A DNA stretch of 64,000 nucleotides from Corynebacterium glucuronolyticum DSM 44120 (GCF_030440595.1 NZ_CP047452.1:558001-622000); one strand, 5' to 3'; shown: positions 49,644 to 61,831, counted from the stretch's first letter. Numbers and translations are program-made. Notes: generated by a model not told the origin, from the sequence alone.

Positions 49644-50969
49644 CTAGCGGTTCTTCAGTGCTTCGAAACCGAGTTCAAGGTCGGCGATGATATCGCGGAC
49701 GTCCTCGATTCCGACGGACAGGCGGATGGTGGACTCGCTGATGCCGGCGCGCTCGAGGCCGTGGGCATCGGACTGGGAGTGGGTCGTCGTCGCCGGGTGG
49801 ACGACGAGCGAGCGCACGTCGCCGATGTTGGCCACGTTGGAGTGCAGCTTGAGGGCATCGATGAAGGCCCAGGCCTCATCCTTGCCGCCCTTGATGTCGA
49901 AGGAGAGGACGGAGCCGGTGTACTTCAGGCCGAGCTTCTCCTTGACGGAGTACCACGGGGAGGACTCGAGGCCGGCGAAGTTGACCTTGGTTACCAGGTC
50001 GTGGCCTGCGAGGTACTCGGCGACCTGCTTTGCGTTCTCGTTGTGGCGTTCGACGCGGAGGGTGAGGGTGTCCAGGCCCTGTGCGAGGACCCAGGCGTTG
50101 AACGGAGACGGAGCTGCACCGGTGTCGCGGAGGAAGCTGGCGCGAGCGCGCAGGCCGAAGGCCGGTGCACCGAGGTCGGCGTACTTCAGGCCGTGGTAGG
50201 CCGGGTCCGGGGTGACGAAGTCGGGGAAGACAGGCTTGCCGTCGCGCTCGACGGTCCAGTCGAACTTTCCGCCGTCGACAAGCACACCACCGAGGGCGGA
50301 ACCGTTACCGGTGTAGAACTTGGTGGTGGAGGCGACGACCACGTCGGCGCCGAGCTCCAGCGGGCGGACAAGCGCCGCAGTGGCGATGGTGTTGTCCACG
50401 ATGAGCGGCACCTTGTTGTCGTGGGCGATCTGCGCCACGGTGGGGATATCGAGAACGTCTGCCTGCGGGTTGCCGAAGGTCTCGGCGTAGAAGGCGACGG
50501 TATTGTCCTGCACTGCTGCCTGCCAGGAGGCCGGGTCGTCCGGGTTCTCTACGAAGGTGGTCTCGATGCCGAGACGGGCGAGCTGCACCTGGAAGAGGGT
50601 TTCCGTGCCACCGTAGAGGCGCGGGGAGGTGACAATGTGGGAGCCTTCGCGGGCAACCGTGAGGATGGCTGCGGTCTCGGCGGCGAGGCCGGAACCGAAG
50701 AGCACGGCGTAGACGCCGCCTTCGAGGCTTGCGAGGCGATCCTCGACTGCTGCCACGGTGGGGTTGGTGAGGCGGGAGTAGATGGGGCCCTCGTCCTCGA
50801 GTGCGAAGCGCTGCTTGGCATGCTCCGCGTTGTTGAAGACGTAGGAAGTGGTCAGGTAGATGGGGAGGTTTCGTGCACCCGTCTGCGAATCGACCGGCTG
50901 GCCGGCGTGGATTGCGCGGGTGTTGAAGTCCCAGTTGTTTGCGTTGCTGTTGTCGTATTTCGTCGTCAT
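49644..50969 (-). CDS. metY: O-acetylhomoserine sulfhydrylase MetY
   Basis: 441 residues. The PLP lysine is in VVASTTKFYTGNGSALGG and the FYAETFGNPQADVLD and PLIVDNTIAT segments bind PLP. It makes homocysteine from O-acetylhomoserine and sulfide. First gene of the methionine operon, with a perfect -10 and McbR-like sites upstream. Confidence 0.96.
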   Translation of the reverse strand: MTTKYDNSNANNWDFNTRAIHAGQPVDSQTGARNLPIYLTTSYVFNNAEHAKQRFALEDEGPIYSRLTNPTVAAVEDRLASLEGGVYAVLFGSGLAAETAAILTVAREGSHIVTSPRLYGGTETLFQVQLARLGIETTFVENPDDPASWQAAVQDNTVAFYAETFGNPQADVLDIPTVAQIAHDNKVPLIVDNTIATAALVRPLELGADVVVASTTKFYTGNGSALGGVLVDGGKFDWTVERDGKPVFPDFVTPDPAYHGLKYADLGAPAFGLRARASFLRDTGAAPSPFNAWVLAQGLDTLTLRVERHNENAKQVAEYLAGHDLVTKVNFAGLESSPWYSVKEKLGLKYTGSVLSFDIKGGKDEAWAFIDALKLHSNVANIGDVRSLVVHPATTTHSQSDAHGLERAGISESTIRLSVGIEDVRDIIADLELGFEALKNR

Positions 50970-50981
50970 GTTGAGCTACCG

Positions 50982-51001
50982 TACAGACCGCTTTGTCTGT
51001 A
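50982..51001. promoter_or_regulatory. Palindromic McbR-like site, leader of metY
   Basis: TACAGAC-CGCTTT-GTCTGTA is a perfect inverted repeat with 7-bp arms. It fits TAGAC-N6-GTCTA at 8 of 10 fixed positions, 12 bp before the metY start. Confidence 0.6.
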
Positions 51002-51016
51002 GGCAATAGACGTGGT

Positions 51017-51053
51017 TAGACCACTTGGTTCATTATATAGACAGCTCAGTTCA
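51017..51053. promoter_or_regulatory. Two McbR-like sites flanking the metY -10
   Basis: TAGAC-N6-GTTCA occurs at 51017-51032 and again at 51038-51053, 21 bp apart, each fitting TAGAC-N6-GTCTA at 8 of 10 positions. On the reverse strand a perfect TATAAT (51032-51037) lies between them. A further TAGAC half-site is at 51007-51011. Confidence 0.65.
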
Positions 51054-51174
51054 TATTTTTGAGGTGTGGGCGGGGGTAATTTACGGGGGTGGAATGTCTC
51101 ACATAGTGGGATTTTGCCCTCGTTCTGCAGCGGGTGTACGTTGTGAAAGCTGCCTATTTGAAGGAGGAAAAGCC

Positions 51175-52410
51175 ATGCTTGCAACACGTAAACCCCTGCC
51201 GCGGCAGACGGAGATCACGCCTCGGCGGCATCGCGTCATCCTGCTCCTTGTCGCGCTCGGTGGTTTCGGCATCGGCATTACCGAGTTTGTCTCCATGGGG
51301 CTTTTGCCGCTCATCGCCGCGGACTTTGGCGTGACCGAGGACGTTGCCGGCCATGTCATCACCACGTACGCCTTGGGCGTGACCGTCGGCGCGCCACTCA
51401 TCACGGTGTTCACCGGCAAGCTGCCACGGCGCCGGCTCATCATCCTCCTCATGGCGGCGTTTACCGTGGGCAACGCGCTGACACTCGTCGCGTGGGATAT
51501 GCCCTCGCTCCTCGTCGCCCGGTTTATCGCCGGCTTCCCGCATGGCGCGTACTTCTCCGTTTCCACGCTGTGCGCAGTGTCCATCACGCCCAAGGGCCAG
51601 CGCGGTCGCGTTGTGGCCTTGACGAGCCTCGGCTTCTCCGCCGCCACACTCGGTGGCGTGCCCGTTGTGCAATGGCTCGGCCAGGTCACCCACTGGTCGG
51701 TGGCCTACGCCGTCGTTGCTGCCGTGGGGCTTGTCGCGTTTACCGGCTTCTATGTGTTCATGCCCCACATGACGGAAATGCCCGCAACCAGTCCGTTGAC
51801 GGAACTGAGCGCGCTAAAAAACGTCCAGGTGATCCTCACCGTGCTGATCGCCATGGTTGGCTTCGGCGGCATGTTCAGCGTCTATACGTACATCGGCTGG
51901 ACGATGACGGATCCCGCGCGCGCAGCGATGCCGCCGGAATTCCTGCCACTGGTTCTCATGGCATACGGCTTTGGTGGGGTCGCTGGCAATATGCTCGGCG
52001 GTTGGATTTCGGACCGCAACATCGACTGGGGTCTCATCATCGTGCTTGGTTGCATTGCGCTGGCATTGGCTGGATTCTTCTTTGCCTCGGCGAACCCGTG
52101 GATTGGCACGGTGGTGTTCTTCATCATCGGCACCTTCGGCACGGCCCTCGTCCCGCTTTTGCAGATTCGTCTCATGGATGTCGCCGGTGAGGCGCAGACG
52201 CTTGCCGCTGCGTTGAATCAATCGGCGCTGAACCTCGCCAACGCGGGCGGCGCAACGATTGGCGGTGCCGTTATCGCGGCGGGCTTCCCGTACCATTACA
52301 CGGCGCTAGCGGGCGTCACCCTTGCCACGCTGGGTATGGTGGTGTGGGTGCCGATGATGCTCACGAGGCCGGGACGGAAGCGTCGCGTGGTCATCAAGAG
52401 CCAGAGCTAG
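51175..52410 (+). CDS. MFS efflux transporter (DHA1, AraJ-like)
   Basis: 411 residues with 12 hydrophobic segments from ATG 51175 (AAGGAGG upstream). GFGIGITEFVSMGLLPLIAADFGV is the DHA1 N-terminal signature, and VSTLCAVSITPKGQRGRVVAL is loop 4-5. The family exports sugars or drugs; the substrate is unknown. Divergent from metY and sharing its upstream region, so McbR control is possible, and a role in export of a sulfur metabolite cannot be excluded. Confidence 0.8.
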   Translation: MLATRKPLPRQTEITPRRHRVILLLVALGGFGIGITEFVSMGLLPLIAADFGVTEDVAGHVITTYALGVTVGAPLITVFTGKLPRRRLIILLMAAFTVGNALTLVAWDMPSLLVARFIAGFPHGAYFSVSTLCAVSITPKGQRGRVVALTSLGFSAATLGGVPVVQWLGQVTHWSVAYAVVAAVGLVAFTGFYVFMPHMTEMPATSPLTELSALKNVQVILTVLIAMVGFGGMFSVYTYIGWTMTDPARAAMPPEFLPLVLMAYGFGGVAGNMLGGWISDRNIDWGLIIVLGCIALALAGFFFASANPWIGTVVFFIIGTFGTALVPLLQIRLMDVAGEAQTLAAALNQSALNLANAGGATIGGAVIAAGFPYHYTALAGVTLATLGMVVWVPMMLTRPGRKRRVVIKSQS

Positions 52411-52418
52411 GCGTTGAG

Positions 52419-52447
52419 AAAAGCCCCGCGCATTCGTGCGCGGGGCT
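52419..52447 (-). terminator. Terminator of icd
   Basis: agccccgcgca and tgcgcggggct, loop ttcg, with a TTTTC tract on the reverse strand. It ends 16 bp from the icd stop and also lies after the MFS gene. Confidence 0.85.
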
Positions 52448-52462
52448 GGGGGACAGCGATGA

Positions 52463-54586
<2,124 letters not shown>

Positions 54587-54657
54587 GGTTTCACCTTTTC
54601 TTAAATAGTACGAGCGTTTGGTTAGCTGCCTCTTACCGTACCCGTAAAGTTAAAGGT

Positions 54658-55542
54658 ATGTCTCACAAAATAGCTTCGGTAAACGTCAACGGTATCCGCG
54701 CCGCCGCCTCCAAGAGCCCCGGTTTCCACGATTGGCTGCGCACGGCCGATGTGGATATTGTGCTGCTGCAGGAGGTCCGTGCTACCCCTGAGCAGGCGGA
54801 AAAGGCCTTGGCCCCGGCGCTAGCGGAGGGCTGGCACCTGACCCTCCACGATTCTGCGGCGAAGGGGCGCGCGGGGGTAGCGATTCTGACCACCCGCCCG
54901 GTCACCGATGTGCGCACGGGGGTACCCGGGTTTGAGGATTCTGGTCGCTTCGTTTCTGCGCTTGTCGACGACCTCTTCGTCGCGTCCCTCTATCTGCCCA
55001 CGGGGGCTGCTGGTACCGCAAAGCAGGACGAGAAATACCGGTTCCTCGACGCGTTGGAGATCCAGCTCGCGGAAATCGCCGCCAACCATGAAAAGGCCGT
55101 CGTCGCCGGCGACTGGAACATCTGCCACGCGCCGAACGATTTGAAGAACTTCAACTCCAATAAGAAGAAGGCGGGGTGCCTGCCCGGCGAGCGTGCCTTC
55201 ATGGATGCGATTTTTGGCACCTTCCCGTTCGCAGAGAGCCAGGTCGACTCCCACGGCATCTTCGAGGGTGCCGTCGACTACGTCCGGGAGGGCAGGAGAG
55301 AGGCGTCGACAAGCCCCCAATGGTTCGACGTTGCGCGACGGCTGCACCCAGAAGATGCACCGTACACGTGGTGGACCTACCGCGGGAAGGCCTTCGACAC
55401 CAACGCCGGCTGGCGCATCGATGTCCAGGCTGCGACGAAGGCGATGATGGAACGCGCCGAGTCCACCCGCGTCGACCGCGCCGACGAGTGGGGAACCCGC
55501 TGGTCCGACCACGCGCCGCTGGTGGTGACCTACCGTGACTAG
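54658..55542 (+). CDS. xthA: Exodeoxyribonuclease III
   Basis: 294 residues from ATG 54658. KIASVNVNGIRAA, DIVLLQEVRATPEQ, VVAGDWNICHAPNDL and the C-terminal RWSDHAPLVVTY hold the metal and catalytic residues of the ExoIII/AP endonuclease fold. It repairs abasic sites. TAAAGT ends seven bases before the ATG, so the mRNA is probably leaderless. The 3' end overlaps budA by 8 nt. Confidence 0.94.
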   Translation: MSHKIASVNVNGIRAAASKSPGFHDWLRTADVDIVLLQEVRATPEQAEKALAPALAEGWHLTLHDSAAKGRAGVAILTTRPVTDVRTGVPGFEDSGRFVSALVDDLFVASLYLPTGAAGTAKQDEKYRFLDALEIQLAEIAANHEKAVVAGDWNICHAPNDLKNFNSNKKKAGCLPGERAFMDAIFGTFPFAESQVDSHGIFEGAVDYVREGRREASTSPQWFDVARRLHPEDAPYTWWTYRGKAFDTNAGWRIDVQAATKAMMERAESTRVDRADEWGTRWSDHAPLVVTYRD

Positions 55543-56248
55543 AGTCCGCCACCCGTTCTTCCAAAACTCACTCATGAGCGCGCTTCTCGACGGCATCTAC
55601 GACGGTGAGATGACAATCGGCGAGCTCCTCGGCCGTGGCAACTTCGGCCTCGGCACCTTCGACGGCCTCGACGGAGAAATGGTCATCCTCGACGGCGTGT
55701 GCTGGCAGCTGCGTTCCGACGGCACCGCCACCCGCGCAGACCTCGACGCGCGCACCCCGTTTGCCGTGGTCACCAACTTCGTCCCCCACATCACGGCGAA
55801 AGCACCCGACAACCTTGCGCGTAAAGACGTGTCGGCGTTCATCGACTCGCTCATCCACTCCCAGAATTACATGTACGCGCTGCGGATCACCGGCGACTTC
55901 GCCGACGTCACCACCCGCACTGTGGTGAAGCAGGAAAAGCCGTACCCAAAGATGGTGGAAGCCACGCAATCCGATGCCGTCGTCCACATGGATCACGTCT
56001 CCGGAACCATCGCCGGCTTCCGCACGCCCGTCTACGAGCAAGGCATCTCCGTCCCCGGCTGCCACGTCCACTTCCTTGATTCTGAGCACAGCCACGGTGG
56101 CCACGTCCTCGACTTTTCTTTGCTTTCGGGCACCATCGAGCTGTGCGTGGGCACGGATCTGCAGCTCCGCTTGCCCCTCACCGACGAGTTTTCCCGCGCC
56201 GAGCTTGCGCCCGATGACTTGCAGCAACAAATCGAAACGACCGAGTAA
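55535..56248 (+). CDS. budA: Alpha-acetolactate decarboxylase
   Basis: 237 residues from GTG 55535, coupled to xthA. FQNSLMSALLDGIYDGEMTIGELL, RTPFAVVTNFVP and HVHFLDSEHSHGGHVLDF (metal-binding His residues) fit the family. It converts acetolactate to acetoin. It lies between a DNA repair gene and trpS, away from any acetolactate synthase, and is 11 bp before trpS. Confidence 0.93.
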   Translation: MTRVRHPFFQNSLMSALLDGIYDGEMTIGELLGRGNFGLGTFDGLDGEMVILDGVCWQLRSDGTATRADLDARTPFAVVTNFVPHITAKAPDNLARKDVSAFIDSLIHSQNYMYALRITGDFADVTTRTVVKQEKPYPKMVEATQSDAVVHMDHVSGTIAGFRTPVYEQGISVPGCHVHFLDSEHSHGGHVLDFSLLSGTIELCVGTDLQLRLPLTDEFSRAELAPDDLQQQIETTE

Positions 56249-56253
56249 GGTAA

Positions 56254-57273
<1,020 letters not shown>

Positions 57274-57321
57274 GCATGATTAAATAGGTCTGTTAAGGAA
57301 GTAGATCTTTAGGAGGCCTCG

Positions 57322-58407
57322 ATGACTGCCCGCACGGCGCCAACAGAAAAAGATATCGACCAGTACGGTATCGAACGAGCAACAGACGACGAGCAGTCCG
57401 TGGTGGACAAGCTCCGCGATAAGTGGGGCTGGTTCGACCACATCATGCGTATGAACGAGCGCTACGGAGAAATGGGTGGCAACCAGTACGCTGCCGGCAT
57501 TACCTACTTCTCCGTGCTCTCGCTCTTCCCGCTCCTCATGCTCGCCTTCGGCCTTGCCGGCTTCTTCTTGAAGAACCGGCCCGAACTACTGGCACAGATA
57601 GAGGAGCAAATCACCAGCTCGCTGTCCGGAGAGTTGGGAGAAACCGTCAACCAGGTCGTCTCCACCGCTATCGACCAGGCCGGTGCTGTGTTCTCCATCG
57701 GTGCACTGACCGCCCTCTGGTCCGGCCTCGGATGGATGAATAACCTCCGCTTCGGTGTCAGCCAGCAGTGGAAGATCGACCCCACCGGCGGCAACTTTGT
57801 CATGAACAAGCTGCGGGATCTCCTCGGCCTTCTCGGCCTCATGCTCACACTCTCCCTCGCCTTCGGCGTGACCGCCGTTGGCAGTTCCGGGCTCACCCAC
57901 CGCATTCTCGAGCTCCTGCAGCTCGAGCAGGTTCCCGGTATCGGTGCCATTACCACCATCGTGGCGATCATTCTCGGTATTGGCGCCAACTTCCTCGTCT
58001 TCTTCTGGCTCATCAAATACATGCCACGCGGTAAGACCCCCGTGAAGTCCGCAGCCCAGGGCGCGCTCATCGGTGCACTCATTTTTGAGGTGTTCAAGCA
58101 GCTCGGATCCATGTTCTTCTCCAACGCGCTGAGCAACCCCGCAGGAGCCACCTTCGGGCCGATCATCGGCATCATGGTGCTCCTGTACTTCATCTGGCGC
58201 ATCCTTCTTTACTGTTCGGCGTGGGCTGCCACCACCGAAGAGTCGCTTGCCCAGGTGAAACTCAAGGCTCCGACTCCCGCTGTCATCCGCGTCCGCCAGG
58301 ATGTCACCCCAGCCACCTCACGCCCCGACACCGGTGCCGTTTTGGGGATCGGCGCGGCCCTCGGCGCCGTTGGTTCGTGGGCTGTGGGACGGCTGTTCAG
58401 GCGGTAG
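57322..58407 (+). CDS. YihY/UPF0761 family membrane protein
   Basis: 361 residues from ATG 57322, with AGGAGG upstream. Six hydrophobic segments; GNQYAAGITYFSVLSLFPLLMLAFG and AALWSGLG-like TALWSGLGWMNN and FVFFWL-like LVFFWLIKYMPRG are family-like. Often called ribonuclease BN by old error. Role unknown. Confidence 0.85.
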   Translation: MTARTAPTEKDIDQYGIERATDDEQSVVDKLRDKWGWFDHIMRMNERYGEMGGNQYAAGITYFSVLSLFPLLMLAFGLAGFFLKNRPELLAQIEEQITSSLSGELGETVNQVVSTAIDQAGAVFSIGALTALWSGLGWMNNLRFGVSQQWKIDPTGGNFVMNKLRDLLGLLGLMLTLSLAFGVTAVGSSGLTHRILELLQLEQVPGIGAITTIVAIILGIGANFLVFFWLIKYMPRGKTPVKSAAQGALIGALIFEVFKQLGSMFFSNALSNPAGATFGPIIGIMVLLYFIWRILLYCSAWAATTEESLAQVKLKAPTPAVIRVRQDVTPATSRPDTGAVLGIGAALGAVGSWAVGRLFRR

Positions 58408-58443
58408 ACTAAAAAGGTACACGTTAACGAGGGAGTAACGACA

Positions 58444-59286
58444 ATGGTTTTGGATCTGTACCAGCTCTATGGACTCGATCGCGAGGCTGACGAACGCGAC
58501 CTAGGCTGGAAGCTTTCCCGCATTGACAGTGAGATGCGGATTGAAAAGAAAGCTCACAACGATCCGCAGCGTAAAGCCTGCGAGGTTGCTTACGGCATCC
58601 TTTCCGATGCAGAAAACCGCAAAGTTTACGACGAGAGCCTCGCCCGTGGAGAGGTAAAGTCCTGGCACGAACTCGAGTTCCTCTCCGATTTCGGTCGCTT
58701 CCCCCGACCCGAGGAAAACATTCCGCGCGACCAGCCGCAACGTGAGCAAGCGGCACCATCGTCCGCACCGCGCTACACGGCCACAAAGCAGCAACAGCCG
58801 ATGTTCTTCTCAGCGCCGACCTCGTCATCGGCGGTGCAGCAGGCGCGTGAATACAGCACCACCCTCGGTGTGAATCGAAAGCTCCCGACGGCTAAGGAAC
58901 GCCAGCACGTTAAAATCCTCGATTTCATCATCTATGCCGTGATCAGCGGGGCCTTGATCGGCGGAGGAGATGAGGCAGGATTCGGTATCGCATTGTCCGC
59001 ACTGGTGCTCTTCCTTTACTTCGTTGGCTGCGAGGCGTGGTTCGGTGCGACTCCCGGCAAGATGCTCAATAACATGGAGGTAAAGAAAGCGGATACAGGC
59101 GCAAACCTCACCCTCGCGGAGTCCGCGCGTCGCAATCTTTGGACGCTCTGCAGCATCGTGCCAGGTTTTGGCTACCTCGTTACCCTTATCTGGGGTCTCG
59201 ATCTTTCCAAGTCCATTGAGAAGGATCCCGAAGGCAGGGGCAATCACGACAAAGAAGTCGGTGCCATTGTGATTAAGAAGAAGTAG
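58444..59286 (+). CDS. J-like/RDD fusion membrane protein
   Basis: 280 residues. Residues 1-75 resemble a J domain (DLYQLYGLDREADERDLGWKL, then ACEVAYGILSDAENRKVYDESL), but the HPD motif is HND. A Pro/Gln/Ser linker (about 85-140) follows, then an RDD domain (about 150-265) with two or three membrane segments. RDD domains are transport-like, and J-like parts bind Hsp70. The pairing is not familiar to me. It starts 36 bp after the YihY-family gene. Confidence 0.65.
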   Translation: MVLDLYQLYGLDREADERDLGWKLSRIDSEMRIEKKAHNDPQRKACEVAYGILSDAENRKVYDESLARGEVKSWHELEFLSDFGRFPRPEENIPRDQPQREQAAPSSAPRYTATKQQQPMFFSAPTSSSAVQQAREYSTTLGVNRKLPTAKERQHVKILDFIIYAVISGALIGGGDEAGFGIALSALVLFLYFVGCEAWFGATPGKMLNNMEVKKADTGANLTLAESARRNLWTLCSIVPGFGYLVTLIWGLDLSKSIEKDPEGRGNHDKEVGAIVIKKK

Positions 59287-59311
59287 CTCGTTCGCCGTAT
59301 ATCGCTTTTCA

Positions 59312-59378
59312 ATCCACAGGCCAGGTTTGTGTTCTTGGCCTGTGGATAACTTTTGTGGGTCTGGTCGGGTTATCCACA
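59312..59378. other. DnaA-box-like cluster with 12-bp hairpin
   Basis: Perfect DnaA boxes TGTGGATAA (59341-59349) and TTATCCACA (59370-59378) face each other. A third, partial box is at 59311-59318. atccacaggcca (59312-59323) pairs with tggcctgtggat (59336-59347), a perfect 12-bp stem with a 12-nt loop. No ORF is present between 59287 and 59430. Confidence 0.65.
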
Positions 59379-59430
59379 GTTTTGTTGCTTCCCCTTTAAT
59401 AGGGCGTTGCGCCGCTTTATTGTGTGTGGC

Positions 59431-60567
59431 ATGACCGCTTTAACGGATTGTGCTTCCCTCCTGTCGCAGGCGATGGTGATCGCCGGGGAGGCGTTTGGCA
59501 TGTCCAAAAAAGCTTTGGTCCGCCTGGGGTATGATCCCACAACTGCCCACGATATTAAGAATCTTGCTGGTATCTACTTTGGGCGCGCCAGCGCCCCACG
59601 TAAGCAGGAGCTAGCCCGTGAAAAGGCCACCGTGGCCGGGTGTAGTTTTGCTTCATTGAAGGCTATTGAGCGGTTTGTGGTGAAGCTTCCGAAGAAGCAC
59701 GCCTGGACGATTAGGGAGGCTCTTGTTCCCTACGGGCGGGATATCACCACCATTAACGCCGAGGGCGCGCGTCTTATCCAGGAGCTTTCGACCCACCGGG
59801 CCGATAACCCGGATAAGAAGCTCACGTATCGGGCGATCAAAAACTCCACGTTCGCCACCTTGACGCTCACAGCAGAATCCTCCCGGGTGAAGCAGATTTA
59901 TGATCGTGCGAAAGCCACGGACAAGACGTGTCCTGCTGATGGGTTGGTCAAGCTGGCTTTGTCTGAATCCGATGGGTCGCTTCCCACTGTTGGCAAGCCT
60001 TTGTTTGTGCTCCCGTTCACTATGGACTTTATGGGGTACACGGAGGAGGAACGAAACAAGTTCGTGTTCTCGGCTACCAACGGTGCGACTATTACGGGTA
60101 AGGAGATTGTGGAGGCTGAGCTTGAAAAAGAGGGGATTATTGCTCTTGTCAGTCCCCTTGCTCCTGAAAACTTCGGTTTGTATTCGTTTGAGATGACGGA
60201 GGAGTCCCGGTTTGCGGATGTGTTGGAGTTTATTAACCAGTCGATTCGTAATCCGGTGTGTCCGCATCCGGGGTGTTCGACTCCTGCCAGTGAGTGCCAG
60301 GTGCACCACATTTGGCCAGTCAAACTCGGCGGGAAGACTGTGTCGTCGAATTTGATGTTGTTGTGTAAGTTCTTCAACGGCCGCAATGATGATGATCCGG
60401 ATACACCCATGTACGGTCGGATGGTGCGTATAGACGGGTTGGAGTATTGGAAGCCCGCGTTCGGCGGACCCCTCCAGTTGAATATGCACCCGTGTGCCCA
60501 AGGCGGGGCCGTGCGCCTTGCCCGGATGCAACTCGGCATGCCCATCGACCCCAGCCCGCCGGGCTGA
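59431..60567 (+). CDS. DUF222-type protein with C-terminal HNH domain, second copy
   Basis: 378 residues from ATG 59431. TATTGT ends seven bases before it, so it may be leaderless. N-terminal half (KKALVRLGYDPTTAHDIKNLAGIYFGRASAPRKQELAREK) is clearly similar to the 19006-20091 protein. The HNH domain has CPHPGCSTPASECQVHHIWP and NLMLLCKFFNGRNDDD. Probably a nuclease; role unknown. Confidence 0.8.
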   Translation: MTALTDCASLLSQAMVIAGEAFGMSKKALVRLGYDPTTAHDIKNLAGIYFGRASAPRKQELAREKATVAGCSFASLKAIERFVVKLPKKHAWTIREALVPYGRDITTINAEGARLIQELSTHRADNPDKKLTYRAIKNSTFATLTLTAESSRVKQIYDRAKATDKTCPADGLVKLALSESDGSLPTVGKPLFVLPFTMDFMGYTEEERNKFVFSATNGATITGKEIVEAELEKEGIIALVSPLAPENFGLYSFEMTEESRFADVLEFINQSIRNPVCPHPGCSTPASECQVHHIWPVKLGGKTVSSNLMLLCKFFNGRNDDDPDTPMYGRMVRIDGLEYWKPAFGGPLQLNMHPCAQGGAVRLARMQLGMPIDPSPPG

Positions 60568-60582
60568 CAAGTCAGCCTGCAC

Positions 60583-60607
60583 GATAGCCCGACGAAGTCG
60601 GGCTATC
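60583..60607. terminator. Hairpin after the DUF222-HNH gene
   Basis: gatagcccgac (60583-60593) and gtcgggctatc (60597-60607), loop gaa. No T run follows on either strand nearby, so terminator activity is uncertain. Confidence 0.5.
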
Positions 60608-60615
60608 CGGCATGC

Positions 60616-61824
60616 CTACTTCCTTTTCGCACCCCCAATGAGCGACATGAGGCTTGCCACGATGACGGCAAGGAGAAGGACAGCGATGGGGATAACGATG
60701 CCCCATGCCGCGAGATGAGCATTTGATCGTGGGGGATCCGCAGGTGGTGCAGGTTGCGCGGTGGTGGCCGGCTGCTCGCTCGGTTTTTCTTGGGTGAGTG
60801 TGCCGACGGGAGTCATCGTTTCCGGATCGGTGGCTTCAATAAGTTCTTCCGCCATCTCCCACGCGCGCTTTTTCGAGGCTTCAGCGTCGAGGATGACGGC
60901 TGCGAGTCGGTGGCCTTTATGGTTCATCGCACCGACATACGTGTGGCGGGCATCGTCTGTGAAACCGGTCTTGCCGCCGAGCGCGTTCTCGTTGACAAAT
61001 AACATTCGGTTGTCGTTCCACATCTCGAACCCAGGGTTGTCTTTGAAACCCGGAAAGTCGTATTTCTCGGTGCCGAGGATCTCTCGGAACGTGGGTTTGG
61101 ACCAGGCATCGGTGAAAAAAAGAGCCATGTCGTAGGCGCTGGTCTGCATGCCGGCGCTGTCCAGACCGGAGTACGTGGCCACACGGGTGTCAGTGGACCC
61201 CAGATCGAGAGCGCGGGCGTTGACCATGCGGAGGGCTTCCTCATCGCCACCAAGCAGCTGAGCTATCGCGTGAGCGGTGTCGTTGCCACTGGCCATGAGG
61301 AGACCGTGAAGAAGGTCATCGACGGTGTATCGGCCACCGGGGCCGATGCCTGCGGAGGATCCTTCTTGGTCGGACGACTCTGCGGTGACCTCCATTGAAT
61401 CGGTGAGAGAGAGCCGGTCGATGGCCACACTGGCGAGCAGTACCTTGATGATGGATGCTGGACGGTAACGGCCGTGCGGATCCTTAGCAGCGTATATGTC
61501 GCCAGTATCCAGGTCGAAGACGAGGAAAGAGTGGGCCAACAGACCGTCGGGAAGCGAAAAACCCTCCGGAACCGACACCCCACAGTGGCTCATGGCGGGT
61601 CCACCGGGGGCAGGAGTGGGGGCGGGGAGGGGCGTGGGTGTAGCCATTCCTGGCTTTGGCTCCTCCGAGTGGTCGACCGGCGGCGGTGGCGCGACGGCGT
61701 ACGGGCAGCTATCCGTGTTTGGCGTCGTCGGTGGTGGCGGCGTGGTCGTTGTCTGGGCGATGGCGGGCGCACTCGCAAGGAGGAGCGCGCACGTCGCTGC
61801 TGACGCAAGTAAGCGGGAGGGCAT
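60616..61824 (-). CDS. D-alanyl-D-alanine carboxypeptidase (PBP5-like)
   Basis: 402 residues with a signal peptide (LLLASAPAIAQ). Active-site Ser-x-x-Lys is RYRPASIIKVLLA, SxN is MASGNDTAH and KTG is LGGKTGFTDDARH. A Pro/Thr/Ser linker and a C-terminal membrane segment (AWGIVIPIAVLLLAVIVASL) anchor it. It trims peptidoglycan stem peptides. Starts 7 bp after the 413-residue gene. Confidence 0.92.
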   Translation of the reverse strand: MPSRLLASAATCALLLASAPAIAQTTTTPPPPTTPNTDSCPYAVAPPPPVDHSEEPKPGMATPTPLPAPTPAPGGPAMSHCGVSVPEGFSLPDGLLAHSFLVFDLDTGDIYAAKDPHGRYRPASIIKVLLASVAIDRLSLTDSMEVTAESSDQEGSSAGIGPGGRYTVDDLLHGLLMASGNDTAHAIAQLLGGDEEALRMVNARALDLGSTDTRVATYSGLDSAGMQTSAYDMALFFTDAWSKPTFREILGTEKYDFPGFKDNPGFEMWNDNRMLFVNENALGGKTGFTDDARHTYVGAMNHKGHRLAAVILDAEASKKRAWEMAEELIEATDPETMTPVGTLTQEKPSEQPATTAQPAPPADPPRSNAHLAAWGIVIPIAVLLLAVIVASLMSLIGGAKRK

Positions 61825-61831
61825 TGAGTAG

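Noticed and set aside
48798..51002. 734-residue + strand open frame opposite metE and metY
   Set aside because: It lies wholly antisense to two certain enzymes and looks like typical high-GC shadow sequence, rich in Gly, Val and Glu.
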